The notes beneath the pieces were generated by a model, which was given only the letters and a program-made list of their open reading frames with translations, did not search any database and was not told the origin of the DNA. This document shows, piece by piece, positions 34,572 to 42,541 of a DNA stretch of 64,000 bases. The stretch is from contig NZ_CP108427.1 in assembly GCF_035982055.1 (NCBI RefSeq), forward strand, positions 6,137,001-6,201,000, read 5' to 3'. Positions within the stretch are counted from its first letter, which is position 1; the number at the start of each line of letters is the position of its first letter. This stretch comes from Streptomyces sp. NBC_01288 (GTDB lineage Bacteria; Actinomycetota; Actinomycetes; Streptomycetales; Streptomycetaceae). The position numbers and the translations under genes are program-made.

Positions 34572-34918
34572 GGCGTCCTCCATCGTTCTCGGCATATGGC
34601 TGCCGAAGCCGGTGCGTGCACTGCGGAGTGCGGCGCCTCCAAAGCCGGTCGTGTCGGTCGGTCGGTCGTATCGACAGTCGGGACGAGAGCCGGTCGGTGG
34701 CCGGACTTGTCCGTCGTATCGAATGTCCAAATACTTGTCTCTACTAGCCCTACCCGTTTTCCGGAGCCCGCCGCAAGTGCGTTGTGTACCCATATGTCCA
34801 CTTGTGGGCGGTTGTTCGGGTGTCGGAGAGTGTGAGGAAGGCGTAGTGTTCCAGGGCGAACGTCAACAGCCACGACCTCGGGAGAGGTCAACAGCTACGA
34901 CCTCGGGAGAGAGACGGC
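34572..34918. promoter_or_regulatory. divergent control region between sigma factor and STAS gene
   Basis: A 347-bp gap with no gene. On the minus strand it contains two GGGTA-type elements (GGGTAC and GGGTAG, around 34755-34795) similar to the -10 of Streptomyces SigB-like promoters, but no convincing -35 at the right spacing, so I do not assign a start. A 25-nt tandem duplication (34862-34911) lies directly before the STAS gene. Confidence 0.4.
34862..34911 (+). repeat. 25-nt tandem duplication before the STAS gene
   Basis: Units at 34862-34886 and 34887-34911 differ at one base. Each begins GTCAACAGC and ends ACGACCTCGGGAGAG. Each copy carries a purine-rich GGGAGAG that could serve as ribosome site for the ATG at 34919. 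Confidence 0.85.
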
Positions 34919-35296
34919 ATGGACCGCGGGACGGTCGGCAGCGCACAGTCTGGCCGGCTTCTGGTCGAGGTGCGGAAACAGGGCCTCAGCGCTGTCGTGA
35001 CACCGGCGGGTGAGTTGGATCACCACACCGCCGATCTGTTGCGCGAGCCGCTGGAGGACCTGCTAGCCCATGGGTACGCACGGCTCGTCGTGGACTGCTC
35101 ACGGCTGGAGTTCTGCGACTCCACGGGCCTGAACGTGCTGCTCGGCGCGCGCCTGAAGGCGGAAGCCGCAGGTGGCGGGGTGCACCTCGCGGCGATGAAG
35201 CCCGCGGTGGCGCGCGTGTTCGAGATCACAGGGGCGGAAGCGGTCTTCACCGTCCACGACACCCTCGGGGCCGCCCTCGCCGACGAGTCCGGCTGA
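34919..35296 (+). CDS. STAS-domain anti-anti-sigma factor
   Basis: 125 aa single STAS domain: GLSAVVTPAGELDHHTADLL, LVVDCSRLEFCDSTGLNVLL with the conserved phosphorylatable Ser in DSTGLN, and a C-terminal EITGAEAVFTVHDTL. Unphosphorylated, it would bind the HATPase anti-sigma factor encoded next and free the sigma factor. It is divergent from the sigma gene and followed after 208 nt by the anti-sigma gene. Confidence 0.93.
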   Translation: MDRGTVGSAQSGRLLVEVRKQGLSAVVTPAGELDHHTADLLREPLEDLLAHGYARLVVDCSRLEFCDSTGLNVLLGARLKAEAAGGGVHLAAMKPAVARVFEITGAEAVFTVHDTLGAALADESG

Positions 35297-35434
35297 GTCC
35301 CGTTCTCCCCCGTGCGACCGGCGGATTCCCCGTGCCTCGTCTTCCGTGCCGAGTAAGGGGTGTTTTGCCGGTTCGCTCGGGCAGGAGAACATCTGAACCC
35401 GTCGAGCCCCCGAGCGACCAAATCGCTCCTGATC

Positions 35435-35470
35435 CACGTACTGACTCTTGAACACGTACCGACTCTTGAA
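35435..35470 (+). repeat. 18-nt tandem duplication before the anti-sigma gene
   Basis: CACGTACTGACTCTTGAA (35435-35452) is followed directly by CACGTACCGACTCTTGAA (35453-35470). The copies differ at one base. A shorter CGGTGA duplication follows. It lies in the 35297-35504 gap just upstream of the ATG at 35505. Confidence 0.85.
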
Positions 35471-35504
35471 TCGTGAACCGGTGAATCGGTGAGGTGAAGC
35501 GCTG

Positions 35505-36032
35505 ATGAGCACCACCCGGCCCTACCCGCCGGGCGACCGCCCGGAGTCCGGTGGCGCCGCGGAGGCGCCCGCCGGAGGCGCTGCCGTGCCGTCCGTCGGG
35601 GACGACGCCGAACCGGCCGTGGGCCGGAACACCCGCAGGCTCAGTTTCGCGGGCGAGAGCGGGGTCGTACCGCTGGCCCGCGACTTCGCCCGCCAGGCCC
35701 TGTACGCCTGGGGCTGGCTGCCCGCCGAGGGCGCCGACCGGCGCGCCGCCGCCGAGGACGTGCTCCTCGTCGTCTCCGAGCTGGTCACCAACGCCTGTCT
35801 GCACGCCGAAGGCCCGGACGAGATGTGGATCACCTGCGAGAACAAGGTGATCCGGGTCGAGGTCTCCGACCGCGGCACGGGCCAGCCCGCCCCCAGAACC
35901 CCGCACCGCGCGGGCCGCCCCGGCGGCCACGGCATGTTCATCGTGCAGCGGCTCTGCCTGGACTGGGGCGTCGTCCGCGCTCCGGGAGTCACCGGCAAGA
36001 CGGTCTGGGCGGAACTGGGCGCCCCCGCCTAG
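35505..36032 (+). CDS. RsbW-like anti-sigma factor (GHKL ATPase fold)
   Basis: 175 aa. An N-terminal Gly/Pro-rich tail (about 40 residues) precedes a GHKL domain: N-box AEDVLLVVSELVTNACLHAE, G1 EVSDRGTGQPAP, G2 GGHGMFIVQRLCLDWGVV. It would sequester the sigma factor and phosphorylate the STAS partner. Together with 33690-34571 and 34919-35296 it forms a complete partner-switching module. The fold is close to that of the AbaA-type ATPase at 31089, but the neighbourhood is different. Confidence 0.92.
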   Translation: MSTTRPYPPGDRPESGGAAEAPAGGAAVPSVGDDAEPAVGRNTRRLSFAGESGVVPLARDFARQALYAWGWLPAEGADRRAAAEDVLLVVSELVTNACLHAEGPDEMWITCENKVIRVEVSDRGTGQPAPRTPHRAGRPGGHGMFIVQRLCLDWGVVRAPGVTGKTVWAELGAPA

Positions 36033-36107
36033 CCCGCCCCCGCCCGCCGGTCGGGTCGGTCGGGAAATTTGTTTCCCCGTACCCCGACCCGGTCCTACGC
36101 TCGTCCC

Positions 36108-36397
36108 CAACGTGCTGACGGAGACGAGTACCCCGGGTCCCGCGAGCCGAGAGAGCCGCCGACGCTGTGAAGGCGGCCTCGCACCCCGGGCGAATCCCCT
36201 CCCGAGCGCGGGGAGGAACGGCCCGCCGCCCCGGCGGACCCCATGCCCCGCCGGCCGGCCCCCGTCATCGGGCCAGAACGAGACCGTTCTACGGCGGTAC
36301 GCGACCGTTTCCACGGCCGTGCGGCCCGCGACCGGTGAAGGCGTGGTGGCACCGCGAGCACCCTCTCGCCCACGCCCCGAGGGATCACCCCCGGGGC
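36108..36397 (+). promoter_or_regulatory. T-box riboswitch (tRNA-Ser specific) upstream of serS
   Basis: The roughly 290-nt leader has the T-box hallmarks. Stem I contains GAGTA and GAGAGAG motifs and a specifier region GCGAATCCCC with the Ser codon TCC at 36195-36197. The antiterminator is GGCGTGG (36340-36346) paired with CCACGCC (36370-36376), the 7-nt bulge TGGCACC (36347-36353), and GCGAG (36354-36358) paired with CTCGC (36365-36369). TGGC complements the GCCA end of uncharged tRNA-Ser (discriminator G). A terminator hairpin (36374-36397, GCCCCGAGGG/CCCCCGGGGC followed by TTTCTG) overlaps the antiterminator arm, so the two are exclusive. A TACGCT -10-like element precedes the leader. Confidence 0.92.
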
Positions 36398-36435
36398 GAT
36401 TTCTGTGCCCCGGCCGACCGGACGGAGCGTGCACG

Positions 36436-37710
36436 ATGCTCGACGTCACCCTCATCCGGCAGCAGCCCGAGCGGGTTCGCGAGGCCCTGCGCAAGCGCGC
36501 GGTGGACGCCGACCTCCCGGCCTTCCTCGCCCTGGACACCCGCTTCCGGGACACCCGTACGGCCGTGGAGCGGCTGCGCGGCGAGCGGAAACGGATCTCG
36601 GCGGAGATCGCGGCGCACCGCAGGGCGGGCACCGCTGCCGACGACCTCCAGGCGAACGCCTCGACCCTGGCCGACCAGGTCACGAAGGCCGAGGGCGAAC
36701 TCGCCCGACTCGCCCGCGAACACCAGCAGTTCCTCGATGCCCTGCCCAACCTCCCCGACGAGGACGTGATCGCGGGAGGCAAGGAGAGCAACGAGGTCGT
36801 ACGGACCGTAGGCACCCCGACCCTCGATCTCGCTCCCCGCGACCATGTCCAACTCGCCCAGGATCTGGGCCTGGTGGACTACCGGCGCGGCACCGCCCTC
36901 GCCGGCAACGGCCACTGGATCTACCGGGGCGACGGCGCCGCGCTGGAGTGGGCCCTGCTCAACCACTTCCTCGACAGCCACCGCCGGGCGGGCTACGAGT
37001 TCGTGCTGCCGCCGCATCTGCTGACCTACGAAGCCGGTTATACGGCGGGCCAGTTCCCGAAGTTCGCCGACGAGGTGTTCGTGGTGGAGGCGGGCGAGGG
37101 CGGGCGCCCGGAGCGGTTCCTGCTGCCCACCGCCGAGACCGCGCTGGTCGATCTGCATCGCGGGGAGACCCTCGACGAGGGCGAGCTGCCGCGCAAGTAC
37201 GTGGCGTACACGCCCTGTTACCGCAAGGAGGGCGGCAGCCACCGCACCGCCGACCGGGGCACCCTGCGCGGCCACCAGTTCAACAAGGTCGAGCTGTTCC
37301 AGTTCGCGCGCCCCGCCGACTCGGACGCGGCGCACCTCGAACTCCTGGCCCGCGCAGAGGAGTTGGTGGCCGGCCTGGGACTGCGCTACCGGGTCACCAA
37401 GCTCGCCGCCGGGGACACCAGCCCCGCCCAGGCGAAGACGTACGACGTTGAGGTGTGGCTGCCCAGCCTCGGCGCGTACACGGAGGTCAGTTCGGTGTCG
37501 AACGCCCGTGAGTACCAGGCCCGGCGCGGCGGCATCCGGTACCGCCCGGAAGGCGGCGGCAAGGCGGCGTACGTGCACACGCTCAACGCCTCGGGCCTGG
37601 CGACCAGCCGTCTCCTCCCCGCGATCCTCGAACAGCACCAGCAGGCGGACGGCACGGTCGTGGTTCCCGAGGTGCTGCGCCGCTGGGGCCTGCCCGGCCG
37701 GCTCGGCTGA
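36436..37710 (+). CDS. serS: seryl-tRNA synthetase
   Basis: 424 aa. N-terminal coiled-coil arm (residues about 30-100), class II motif 2 TPCYRKEGGSHRTADRGTLR followed by GHQFNKVELF, and motif 3 NASGLATSRLLPAILEQHQQ then ADGTVVVPEVL. It charges tRNA-Ser with serine. GGAG is 8 nt before the ATG. It stands alone under a T-box riboswitch, which is unusual for a Streptomyces serS, and this chromosomal position differs from where I recall the housekeeping gene in S. coelicolor. It may therefore be a second, starvation- or inhibitor-responsive copy. A perfect hairpin terminator follows. Confidence 0.95.
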   Translation: MLDVTLIRQQPERVREALRKRAVDADLPAFLALDTRFRDTRTAVERLRGERKRISAEIAAHRRAGTAADDLQANASTLADQVTKAEGELARLAREHQQFLDALPNLPDEDVIAGGKESNEVVRTVGTPTLDLAPRDHVQLAQDLGLVDYRRGTALAGNGHWIYRGDGAALEWALLNHFLDSHRRAGYEFVLPPHLLTYEAGYTAGQFPKFADEVFVVEAGEGGRPERFLLPTAETALVDLHRGETLDEGELPRKYVAYTPCYRKEGGSHRTADRGTLRGHQFNKVELFQFARPADSDAAHLELLARAEELVAGLGLRYRVTKLAAGDTSPAQAKTYDVEVWLPSLGAYTEVSSVSNAREYQARRGGIRYRPEGGGKAAYVHTLNASGLATSRLLPAILEQHQQADGTVVVPEVLRRWGLPGRLG

Positions 37711-37760
37711 CGCCGACCTCGGGTTACCTCCGGTCACCCCGTCCACGTGGCGACCTCTTC

Positions 37761-37794
37761 GCGCACGCCGGATCGTCACAACTCCGGCGTGCGC
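37761..37794 (+). terminator. serS terminator
   Basis: GCGCACGCCGGA pairs perfectly with TCCGGCGTGCGC (12 bp, 10-nt loop), followed by CTTGTCTTCC. It lies 50 nt past the serS stop. Confidence 0.85.
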
Positions 37795-37827
37795 CTTGTC
37801 TTCCCTCCTCACGACCCCGGGCGTACC

Positions 37828-37853
37828 TTGACGGCCGATCTGATGTGCCGTCA
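37828..37853 (+). promoter_or_regulatory. inverted repeat/promoter before the surface operon
   Basis: TGACGGC (37829-37835) and GCCGTCA (37847-37853) form a perfect inverted repeat with an 11-nt spacer, ending 14 nt before the GTG at 37868. The left arm overlaps a TTGACG that could be a -35. I recall similar CTGATG-CCGTCAG signals upstream of many Streptomyces secreted-protein genes. It may be an operator or a promoter with a very short leader. Confidence 0.5.
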
Positions 37854-37867
37854 GGAATGAGGGGACC

Positions 37868-38587
37868 GTGTCGTACCAGAAACGAACCGCAGCGCTCGCG
37901 TCCGTCGCGGCCCTGGCCGGCTCGGCGGTATTCATGGCCGCCCCCGCAGCCCGGGCCGACGTGGTCGACGTCAACTACAAGTGCCAGACGCCCATCGGCG
38001 TCAAGACAGCCGTCTCGCCGATCGACATCAAGGGTGTCAAGAGCGGCAGCGGCTACCAGCTCACCATGTCCTGGCAGAAGGGCGTCTCCTCCAGCCCCGT
38101 CGAACTCGGCAAGGGTGCGATGAGCCCGAGCGCCACCATCAAGCTGGGCGGTGCGGACAGCGGCACGGTCGCGGTGTCGGGCCCGGCCAACCAGGCCGCG
38201 ATCCCCGCCAACACCCCCATCAAAATCAACGACTTGACGGGTACGTACACCCCGAAGGCATCCGGCAAGGTCACGTTCACGGCGGCCGTCCTCACCATCA
38301 AGGCCCTCGGTACGACGACCACCTGCACCCCCACCAACAGCCCCGGCCCGTCCCTCACGTTGGACGTCACGGCGGCGGGCGGTTCGTCGGGATCCAGCGG
38401 TTCGACGGGCACGACGGGCTCCACCGGTTCCGGCACCGGTACGGACTCCAGCGGCACGCTCCCGAAGACCGGCCCCGACGACTCCGTCATCGCCCTCGGC
38501 ACGCTCGGCGGCACGGTCCTGCTCGCGGGCGCGGCGGGCACCCTGTGGCTGACCCGGCGCAACCAGACGGCCCGCGCCCGCCGCTGA
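37868..38587 (+). CDS. secreted sortase-substrate-like protein (LPKTG), one surface domain
   Basis: 239 aa. Signal peptide (residues 1-31, ending APAARA), then a domain of about 130 residues beginning VDVNYKCQTPIGVKTAVSPI and ending ALGTTTTCTPTN with two Cys. After it come a Ser/Gly/Thr spacer and a C-terminal cell-wall sorting signal: LPKTG at 198-202, a hydrophobic segment, and a RRNQTARARR tail. The same domain recurs in the fourth gene of the operon. It is presumably linked to peptidoglycan by a sortase; no sortase gene is in this segment. The GTG start follows GAGGGG. Function unknown. Confidence 0.9.
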   Translation: MSYQKRTAALASVAALAGSAVFMAAPAARADVVDVNYKCQTPIGVKTAVSPIDIKGVKSGSGYQLTMSWQKGVSSSPVELGKGAMSPSATIKLGGADSGTVAVSGPANQAAIPANTPIKINDLTGTYTPKASGKVTFTAAVLTIKALGTTTTCTPTNSPGPSLTLDVTAAGGSSGSSGSTGTTGSTGSGTGTDSSGTLPKTGPDDSVIALGTLGGTVLLAGAAGTLWLTRRNQTARARR

Positions 38588-38617
38588 CAGCCCCCTGTAC
38601 GCCCGCTGGAGCCGCCC

Positions 38618-39490
38618 ATGCTGCCGTCGACCGCCCGCGTCCTGTGCCTGACCCTCCTAGCCCTCCTGGCGGCCGCACCGACCGCAACGGCCGCCGAGGG
38701 ATGGACCGTTGCGCCCGCGGGCGGCGGACGCCCGACGTTCTACGCCGAGGGCGAGCCCGGCACGACCCTCCAGGACACGCTGTCCGTGACCAACCCCAGC
38801 ACCCACCCGGTCACGGTACGACTGCACGCCACGGGCGTCCCGATCACCTTCGCCGACACGGGAGTTCGGGTCCCGTCCCGCACCCGGGCCGACATCCCCT
38901 TCATCGTGAACGTCCCGACGACCGCCACCCCCGGCGACCGCGCCGCCACGATCACCGCGCGCGACACGAAGGGCCGAGAGGCGACGGTACGGCTCCAACT
39001 CCACGTACGCGGACCGGCGTTGTCGGCCCTGACCGTCGAACACGTGGCGGTCCACGGCGACCGCATCACCTACGACCTGGTCAACCGCGGCACCACACCC
39101 CTCACCCCGAACCTCGCCGTCCACGCCACCGGCCTCTTCGGCACCCTCCTCAACCGCGCCCCCCGCACCCTCCCCGTCCAACTCCCGCCCGGCGAACGCC
39201 TGAAGCTCACCGAACCCTGGCCCGACCACCCCACCCTGGACGCGGTCGACCTACGCCTCACGGTCACAGCGACGGGCGGCGCCCACGACACGGCGAACGT
39301 GTCGACACGGTTCGTGCCGTGGGAAGCGGTGGCGGGGACCGGGGGTGCGCTGACGGCCGCGGCCGCGCTGCTTCTCGTACGCCTACGCCTACGCCTACGC
39401 CTACGACGTCGACGGCGCCGTACGGACGAAGCCGGCGAGACGGCCGAACACCCGTACACGCAGACCGAGTTGACGGGAGCGGCGATGTGA
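38618..39490 (+). CDS. DUF916-like membrane-anchored surface protein
   Basis: 290 aa. Signal peptide (LCLTLLALLAAAPTATA), then EGWTVAPAGGGRP and two beta-sandwich-like domains (TLQDTLSVTNPSTHPVTVRL, then VPTTATPGDRAATI), a pattern like the DUF916/WxL-interacting proteins of Firmicutes. A membrane segment (GTGGALTAAAALLLV) and a very basic tail made by a TACGCC microsatellite (39378-39406, RLRLRLRLRR) follow. Topology: outside domain, one membrane pass, short cytoplasmic tail. Its stop overlaps the next gene (GTGA). Confidence 0.82.
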   Translation: MLPSTARVLCLTLLALLAAAPTATAAEGWTVAPAGGGRPTFYAEGEPGTTLQDTLSVTNPSTHPVTVRLHATGVPITFADTGVRVPSRTRADIPFIVNVPTTATPGDRAATITARDTKGREATVRLQLHVRGPALSALTVEHVAVHGDRITYDLVNRGTTPLTPNLAVHATGLFGTLLNRAPRTLPVQLPPGERLKLTEPWPDHPTLDAVDLRLTVTATGGAHDTANVSTRFVPWEAVAGTGGALTAAAALLLVRLRLRLRLRRRRRRTDEAGETAEHPYTQTELTGAAM

Positions 39491-40599
39491 GCGGCAAGAT
39501 GCGGATTCCGGCGCTGGTGGCGGTACTCGCGCTGCTTCTGCTGCCGTTGACGGGGGCGACGTCCGCCGCGGCGGCGGGCGGCCCGAGTGTGAAGCTCTCC
39601 AAGTCGCAGGCGGGGACGGGGGGTTCGATCACCGTCTCCGGGAGCGGCTGGCGGCCGCACGCCCTGCTGATGATGCTGATCTGCGGACAGGCGACGCCCG
39701 CGCGCGGGGTGATCGGCGGCACCAACTCCTGTGCGAACGCGGACGGCAGAGCCGTGACGACGGACGCCAAGGGCGTCTTCAGCAAGAAGCTGCCGGTGTC
39801 CGAACCGCCGGTGCCGTGCCCGTGCGTGGTGCATGTGGCGACGGTGACGGGCGCGAGCGCGTCGGCGGACACGGTCTTCAAGGTGGCCGGACACGCAGTC
39901 GAACCACTGCCTGCGGAGCCTTCCACCGGACGATTGTCGGTCCTGTCGGACACCCGGCTGGACGGTTCGAGCGGGCTGCTGACCTGGTTCGGGGCACCAC
40001 CGTCGCGCACGCTGGTCTTCACCGTGGGCAACGCCGGTTCGTCCCCCGTCAAGAACCCCGTCTTCCAAGTCGGCACCTCCCACGGGGTGTTCGCACCGCA
40101 GTGGGACGACCAGCAGTACAGCGGCACGATCGCGCCCGGCGGCAAGGCGGAGATCAAACTCCCCGTCGAACTCTCGGCCGGAGCGCACGGCGACTACACC
40201 GTCTCGATGAAGTACGGCGGCCGGGTACTTGCCGAACAACCATGGGGAGTCGGCCGCCCCTGGGGCGTGACCCTGTTCTGGATCCTGGTCTGCGTGGTCG
40301 TACCGGCGGCGGTGTTCCGTATCGGGATGGCCGTGGTGGACCGCCTACGGCCACGCAAGGCGGCCCGCAGCATGGGCCCGCCCCGGCACAGGGCCCTGCA
40401 CATGCCCACCCAAGTCACCCTGCGCATGCCGAAGTTGGGCAAGGCGGCCGCCTCTCAGGAAGCAGTCGCCCCTACGACCTCGACCCTGCCGTGGTTCACC
40501 CCGGATTCGGATCCGGGCACGGCGGCCGGTCGACTCTCCGCACCGCACGACGACAGTCCGACGAGTCCGACGACTCCCACCAGGAAGGGACTTACGTGA
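39487..40599 (+). CDS. membrane-anchored protein with neocarzinostatin-like domain
   Basis: 370 aa from GTG 39487, overlapping the previous stop. Signal peptide (ALVAVLALLLLPLTGATSAA), then a Cys-containing Ig-like domain (VKLSKSQAGTGGSITVSGSG, WRPHALLMMLICGQ, CPCVVHVATVTG) that resembles the neocarzinostatin/macromomycin fold. A second beta domain (TLVFTVGNAGSSPVKNPVFQ) follows, then a membrane segment (VTLFWILVCVVVPAAVF) and a Pro/Thr-rich cytoplasmic tail of about 90 residues. Probably part of a surface complex with its neighbours. No enzyme motif is seen. Confidence 0.82.
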   Translation: MSGKMRIPALVAVLALLLLPLTGATSAAAAGGPSVKLSKSQAGTGGSITVSGSGWRPHALLMMLICGQATPARGVIGGTNSCANADGRAVTTDAKGVFSKKLPVSEPPVPCPCVVHVATVTGASASADTVFKVAGHAVEPLPAEPSTGRLSVLSDTRLDGSSGLLTWFGAPPSRTLVFTVGNAGSSPVKNPVFQVGTSHGVFAPQWDDQQYSGTIAPGGKAEIKLPVELSAGAHGDYTVSMKYGGRVLAEQPWGVGRPWGVTLFWILVCVVVPAAVFRIGMAVVDRLRPRKAARSMGPPRHRALHMPTQVTLRMPKLGKAAASQEAVAPTTSTLPWFTPDSDPGTAAGRLSAPHDDSPTSPTTPTRKGLT

Positions 40600-41930
40600 G
40601 CAAGCGAAGGAGAGTCATACCGGTCGGCGGAGGCGGTGTACGGAGAGCGGGCGCGGCCACGTTCGCGCTGGTCCTCGGCGGTGCGGGCCTCGCGCTCGGC
40701 CTGACCGCCGGGACCGCGCAGGCCGCCGAGGTGTCCTACGCCACCCACTGCGTGCCGCCCGCCGGCATCGACCCGGTCGACGGCACCACCAAGGTCGAGA
40801 TCACCGCGCCCGCCACGGCGAAGGTGGGCGACACGGTCGACGTCGTCTGGAAGTTCACCCAGGCCGCGTCCAAGAACCCCGACATCATCGACCTGCCCGC
40901 CAACTCGGTCCAGCCGTCCGGGACTCTGAAGGCGGGCGGCGCACAGACCGCCGACATCGCGATGCTGGGCCCGCGCACGAACCCGGCGATTCCCAAGGGC
41001 GCGGCGATGACCCTGTCCGACATGAAGGGCACGTTGAAGCTGACGACGGCGGGGCCGGTGACGCTGACACCGGACGCGTACACGGTCAACGCGTTCTCGA
41101 CGGACACGAAGTGCGCACCGACGGCGACGGTCTCGCCTTCGGCGACGATCAATGTGACGGCGGGGGACGGCAGTTCATCCAGCACGTCACCGACTCCGTC
41201 GAACTCGACGTCGGCATCCGCATCGGCATCGGAATCAGCCTCGCCCAGTGATTCGGCATCGGCATCGGCATCGGCGAGCTCCAGTGACGGCACCGGAACC
41301 GGCCAGACGGACTTCACCGGCAAGGAGGTCTCCGTCCCGTACGCGTGCAAGACGCCGATCGGTGACAAGAACGCGACCTCGCCGGTGCAGATCAACGCCA
41401 CGAGGGACGGCGGGAGTTACGACCTCACCGTGAAGTTCAACGGGTCGGTGATGGACAGCCCGGCGGACATCCCGGCGGACTCCGTGAAGCCGTCGATGGA
41501 GGTGGTCCTGGGCGGCGCCGACAAGGGCACGGTCCACGTGGAGGGACCGACCAACTCCGCCGCCATCAAGTCCGGCGACCCGATCGAGATCCCGGACCTG
41601 ACGGGCACATACAAACCGGGCGCGAGCGGTACGTCGACACTGTCCCCCGGCGTCCTGACGGTCAACGCCCTTGGCACGACGACGACTTGCACCCCCACGA
41701 AGTCGGAGGTCTCGCTGACCCTGGACACGACGGAACAGGCAAGCGGCGCGTCCGGCGGCTCCTCGACATCGGGCGGTACGTCAACGTCGACATCCACCTC
41801 AGGGGGCTTGGCGGAGACGGGCTCGGACAGCCACGGCGGCCTGAAAGCGCTCGGCCTGGTCTCCGGTACGGCGATCCTGCTTGGCGTGGCGGTGTTCACG
41901 TTCATGCCGGGACGGAGGCGACTGCGCTGA
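40596..41930 (+). CDS. secreted sortase-substrate-like protein (LAETG), two domains
   Basis: 444 aa from GTG 40596, overlapping the previous stop by 4 nt. Signal peptide ending AGTAQAAE, a first domain of about 130 residues, a Ser/Ala spacer (SASASASESASPSDSASAS), then a second domain (VSVPYACKTPIGDKNATSPV to ALGTTTTCTPTKSE). The second domain is clearly homologous to that of the first gene in the operon. C-terminal sorting signal LAETG at 405-409, hydrophobic segment and RRRLR tail. LAXTG is the form used by Streptomyces class E sortases. The short poly-Ser/Ala tracts come from CATCGG-type repeats. Confidence 0.9.
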   Translation: MSKRRRVIPVGGGGVRRAGAATFALVLGGAGLALGLTAGTAQAAEVSYATHCVPPAGIDPVDGTTKVEITAPATAKVGDTVDVVWKFTQAASKNPDIIDLPANSVQPSGTLKAGGAQTADIAMLGPRTNPAIPKGAAMTLSDMKGTLKLTTAGPVTLTPDAYTVNAFSTDTKCAPTATVSPSATINVTAGDGSSSSTSPTPSNSTSASASASESASPSDSASASASASSSDGTGTGQTDFTGKEVSVPYACKTPIGDKNATSPVQINATRDGGSYDLTVKFNGSVMDSPADIPADSVKPSMEVVLGGADKGTVHVEGPTNSAAIKSGDPIEIPDLTGTYKPGASGTSTLSPGVLTVNALGTTTTCTPTKSEVSLTLDTTEQASGASGGSSTSGGTSTSTSTSGGLAETGSDSHGGLKALGLVSGTAILLGVAVFTFMPGRRRLR

Positions 41931-42212
41931 CAAGTACGGGTTGGCCGCCCGCTTCTTGGCCAGTGTCGGGATTGCGGAAGCCGAGTAAAGGGCGCTCCCT
42001 GCGGTCGCGTCGGCTGCGCCGATTCCGCTGCGCTCCACCCTTGACTCGCCTCCCGCAATCCCGTTTCAGAAGCGAGCGGGCGGCCCCGAGGGATGGGTGG
42101 CCAGGCACGATTCCCGTCGGGTGGGCTGCGTTCTGATCCGGGGCGAGGGAGCGCGCTCGCGCCTCGCCAGCACGCCGCCTCGGCTCAGCGGCCAACGACC
42201 GGTGGAGGGTGG

Positions 42213-42441
42213 GGGTGCTGGAGGCTGTGGGTAAAACTAACCGGTGTGGCATGCCATCACTGGTTAGAAAAGACCCCGGCTTCCAGAGAGGGCGGGGTCG
42301 GGGCGAGGTGGCGCGCTGGCGTCTCGCCCGCACGCCGCGTCGGCTCAGCGGCTACAGGTCGGTGGGTGTGGGAAGCCGGGTTCATATCTAACCAGTCAAA
42401 GCCGTGAAGGTGGTTAGTTTTACCCACAGCCTCCAGCACCC
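42213..42441. repeat. 229-bp MITE-like segment with perfect 30-bp inverted ends
   Basis: 42213-42242 (GGGTGCTGGAGGCTGTGG and onward) is exactly repeated in inverse orientation at 42412-42441. A second nested pair (42259-42284 with 42371-42396) differs at about three of 26 positions. Each flank also holds a local CTAACC/GGTTAG hairpin. No clear target-site duplication is seen at the ends. Confidence 0.75.
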
Positions 42442-42541
42442 ACCTACTCACCCACCCGGCGTCGGCCGCTGAACCGAGGCGGCGTACCGGCAAGAAGGCA
42501 GCGCGCCCCCATGCCCCGTGCCCCCGTGCTCTCTCCACCCC

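Noticed and set aside
34750..34800. SigB-type promoter for the sigma-factor gene
   Set aside because: GGGTAC and GGGTAG are present, but no -35 element at 14-16 nt spacing is convincing, so no start is assigned.
37981..39486. First half of the 872-codon plus frame that ends at 40599
   Set aside because: Out-of-frame reading of the first two surface-operon genes; only the part from GTG 39487 is real.
42240..42420. CTAACC/GGTTAG hairpins as integron attC-like sites
   Set aside because: Core sites and spacing do not follow the attC pattern, and no integrase gene is present.
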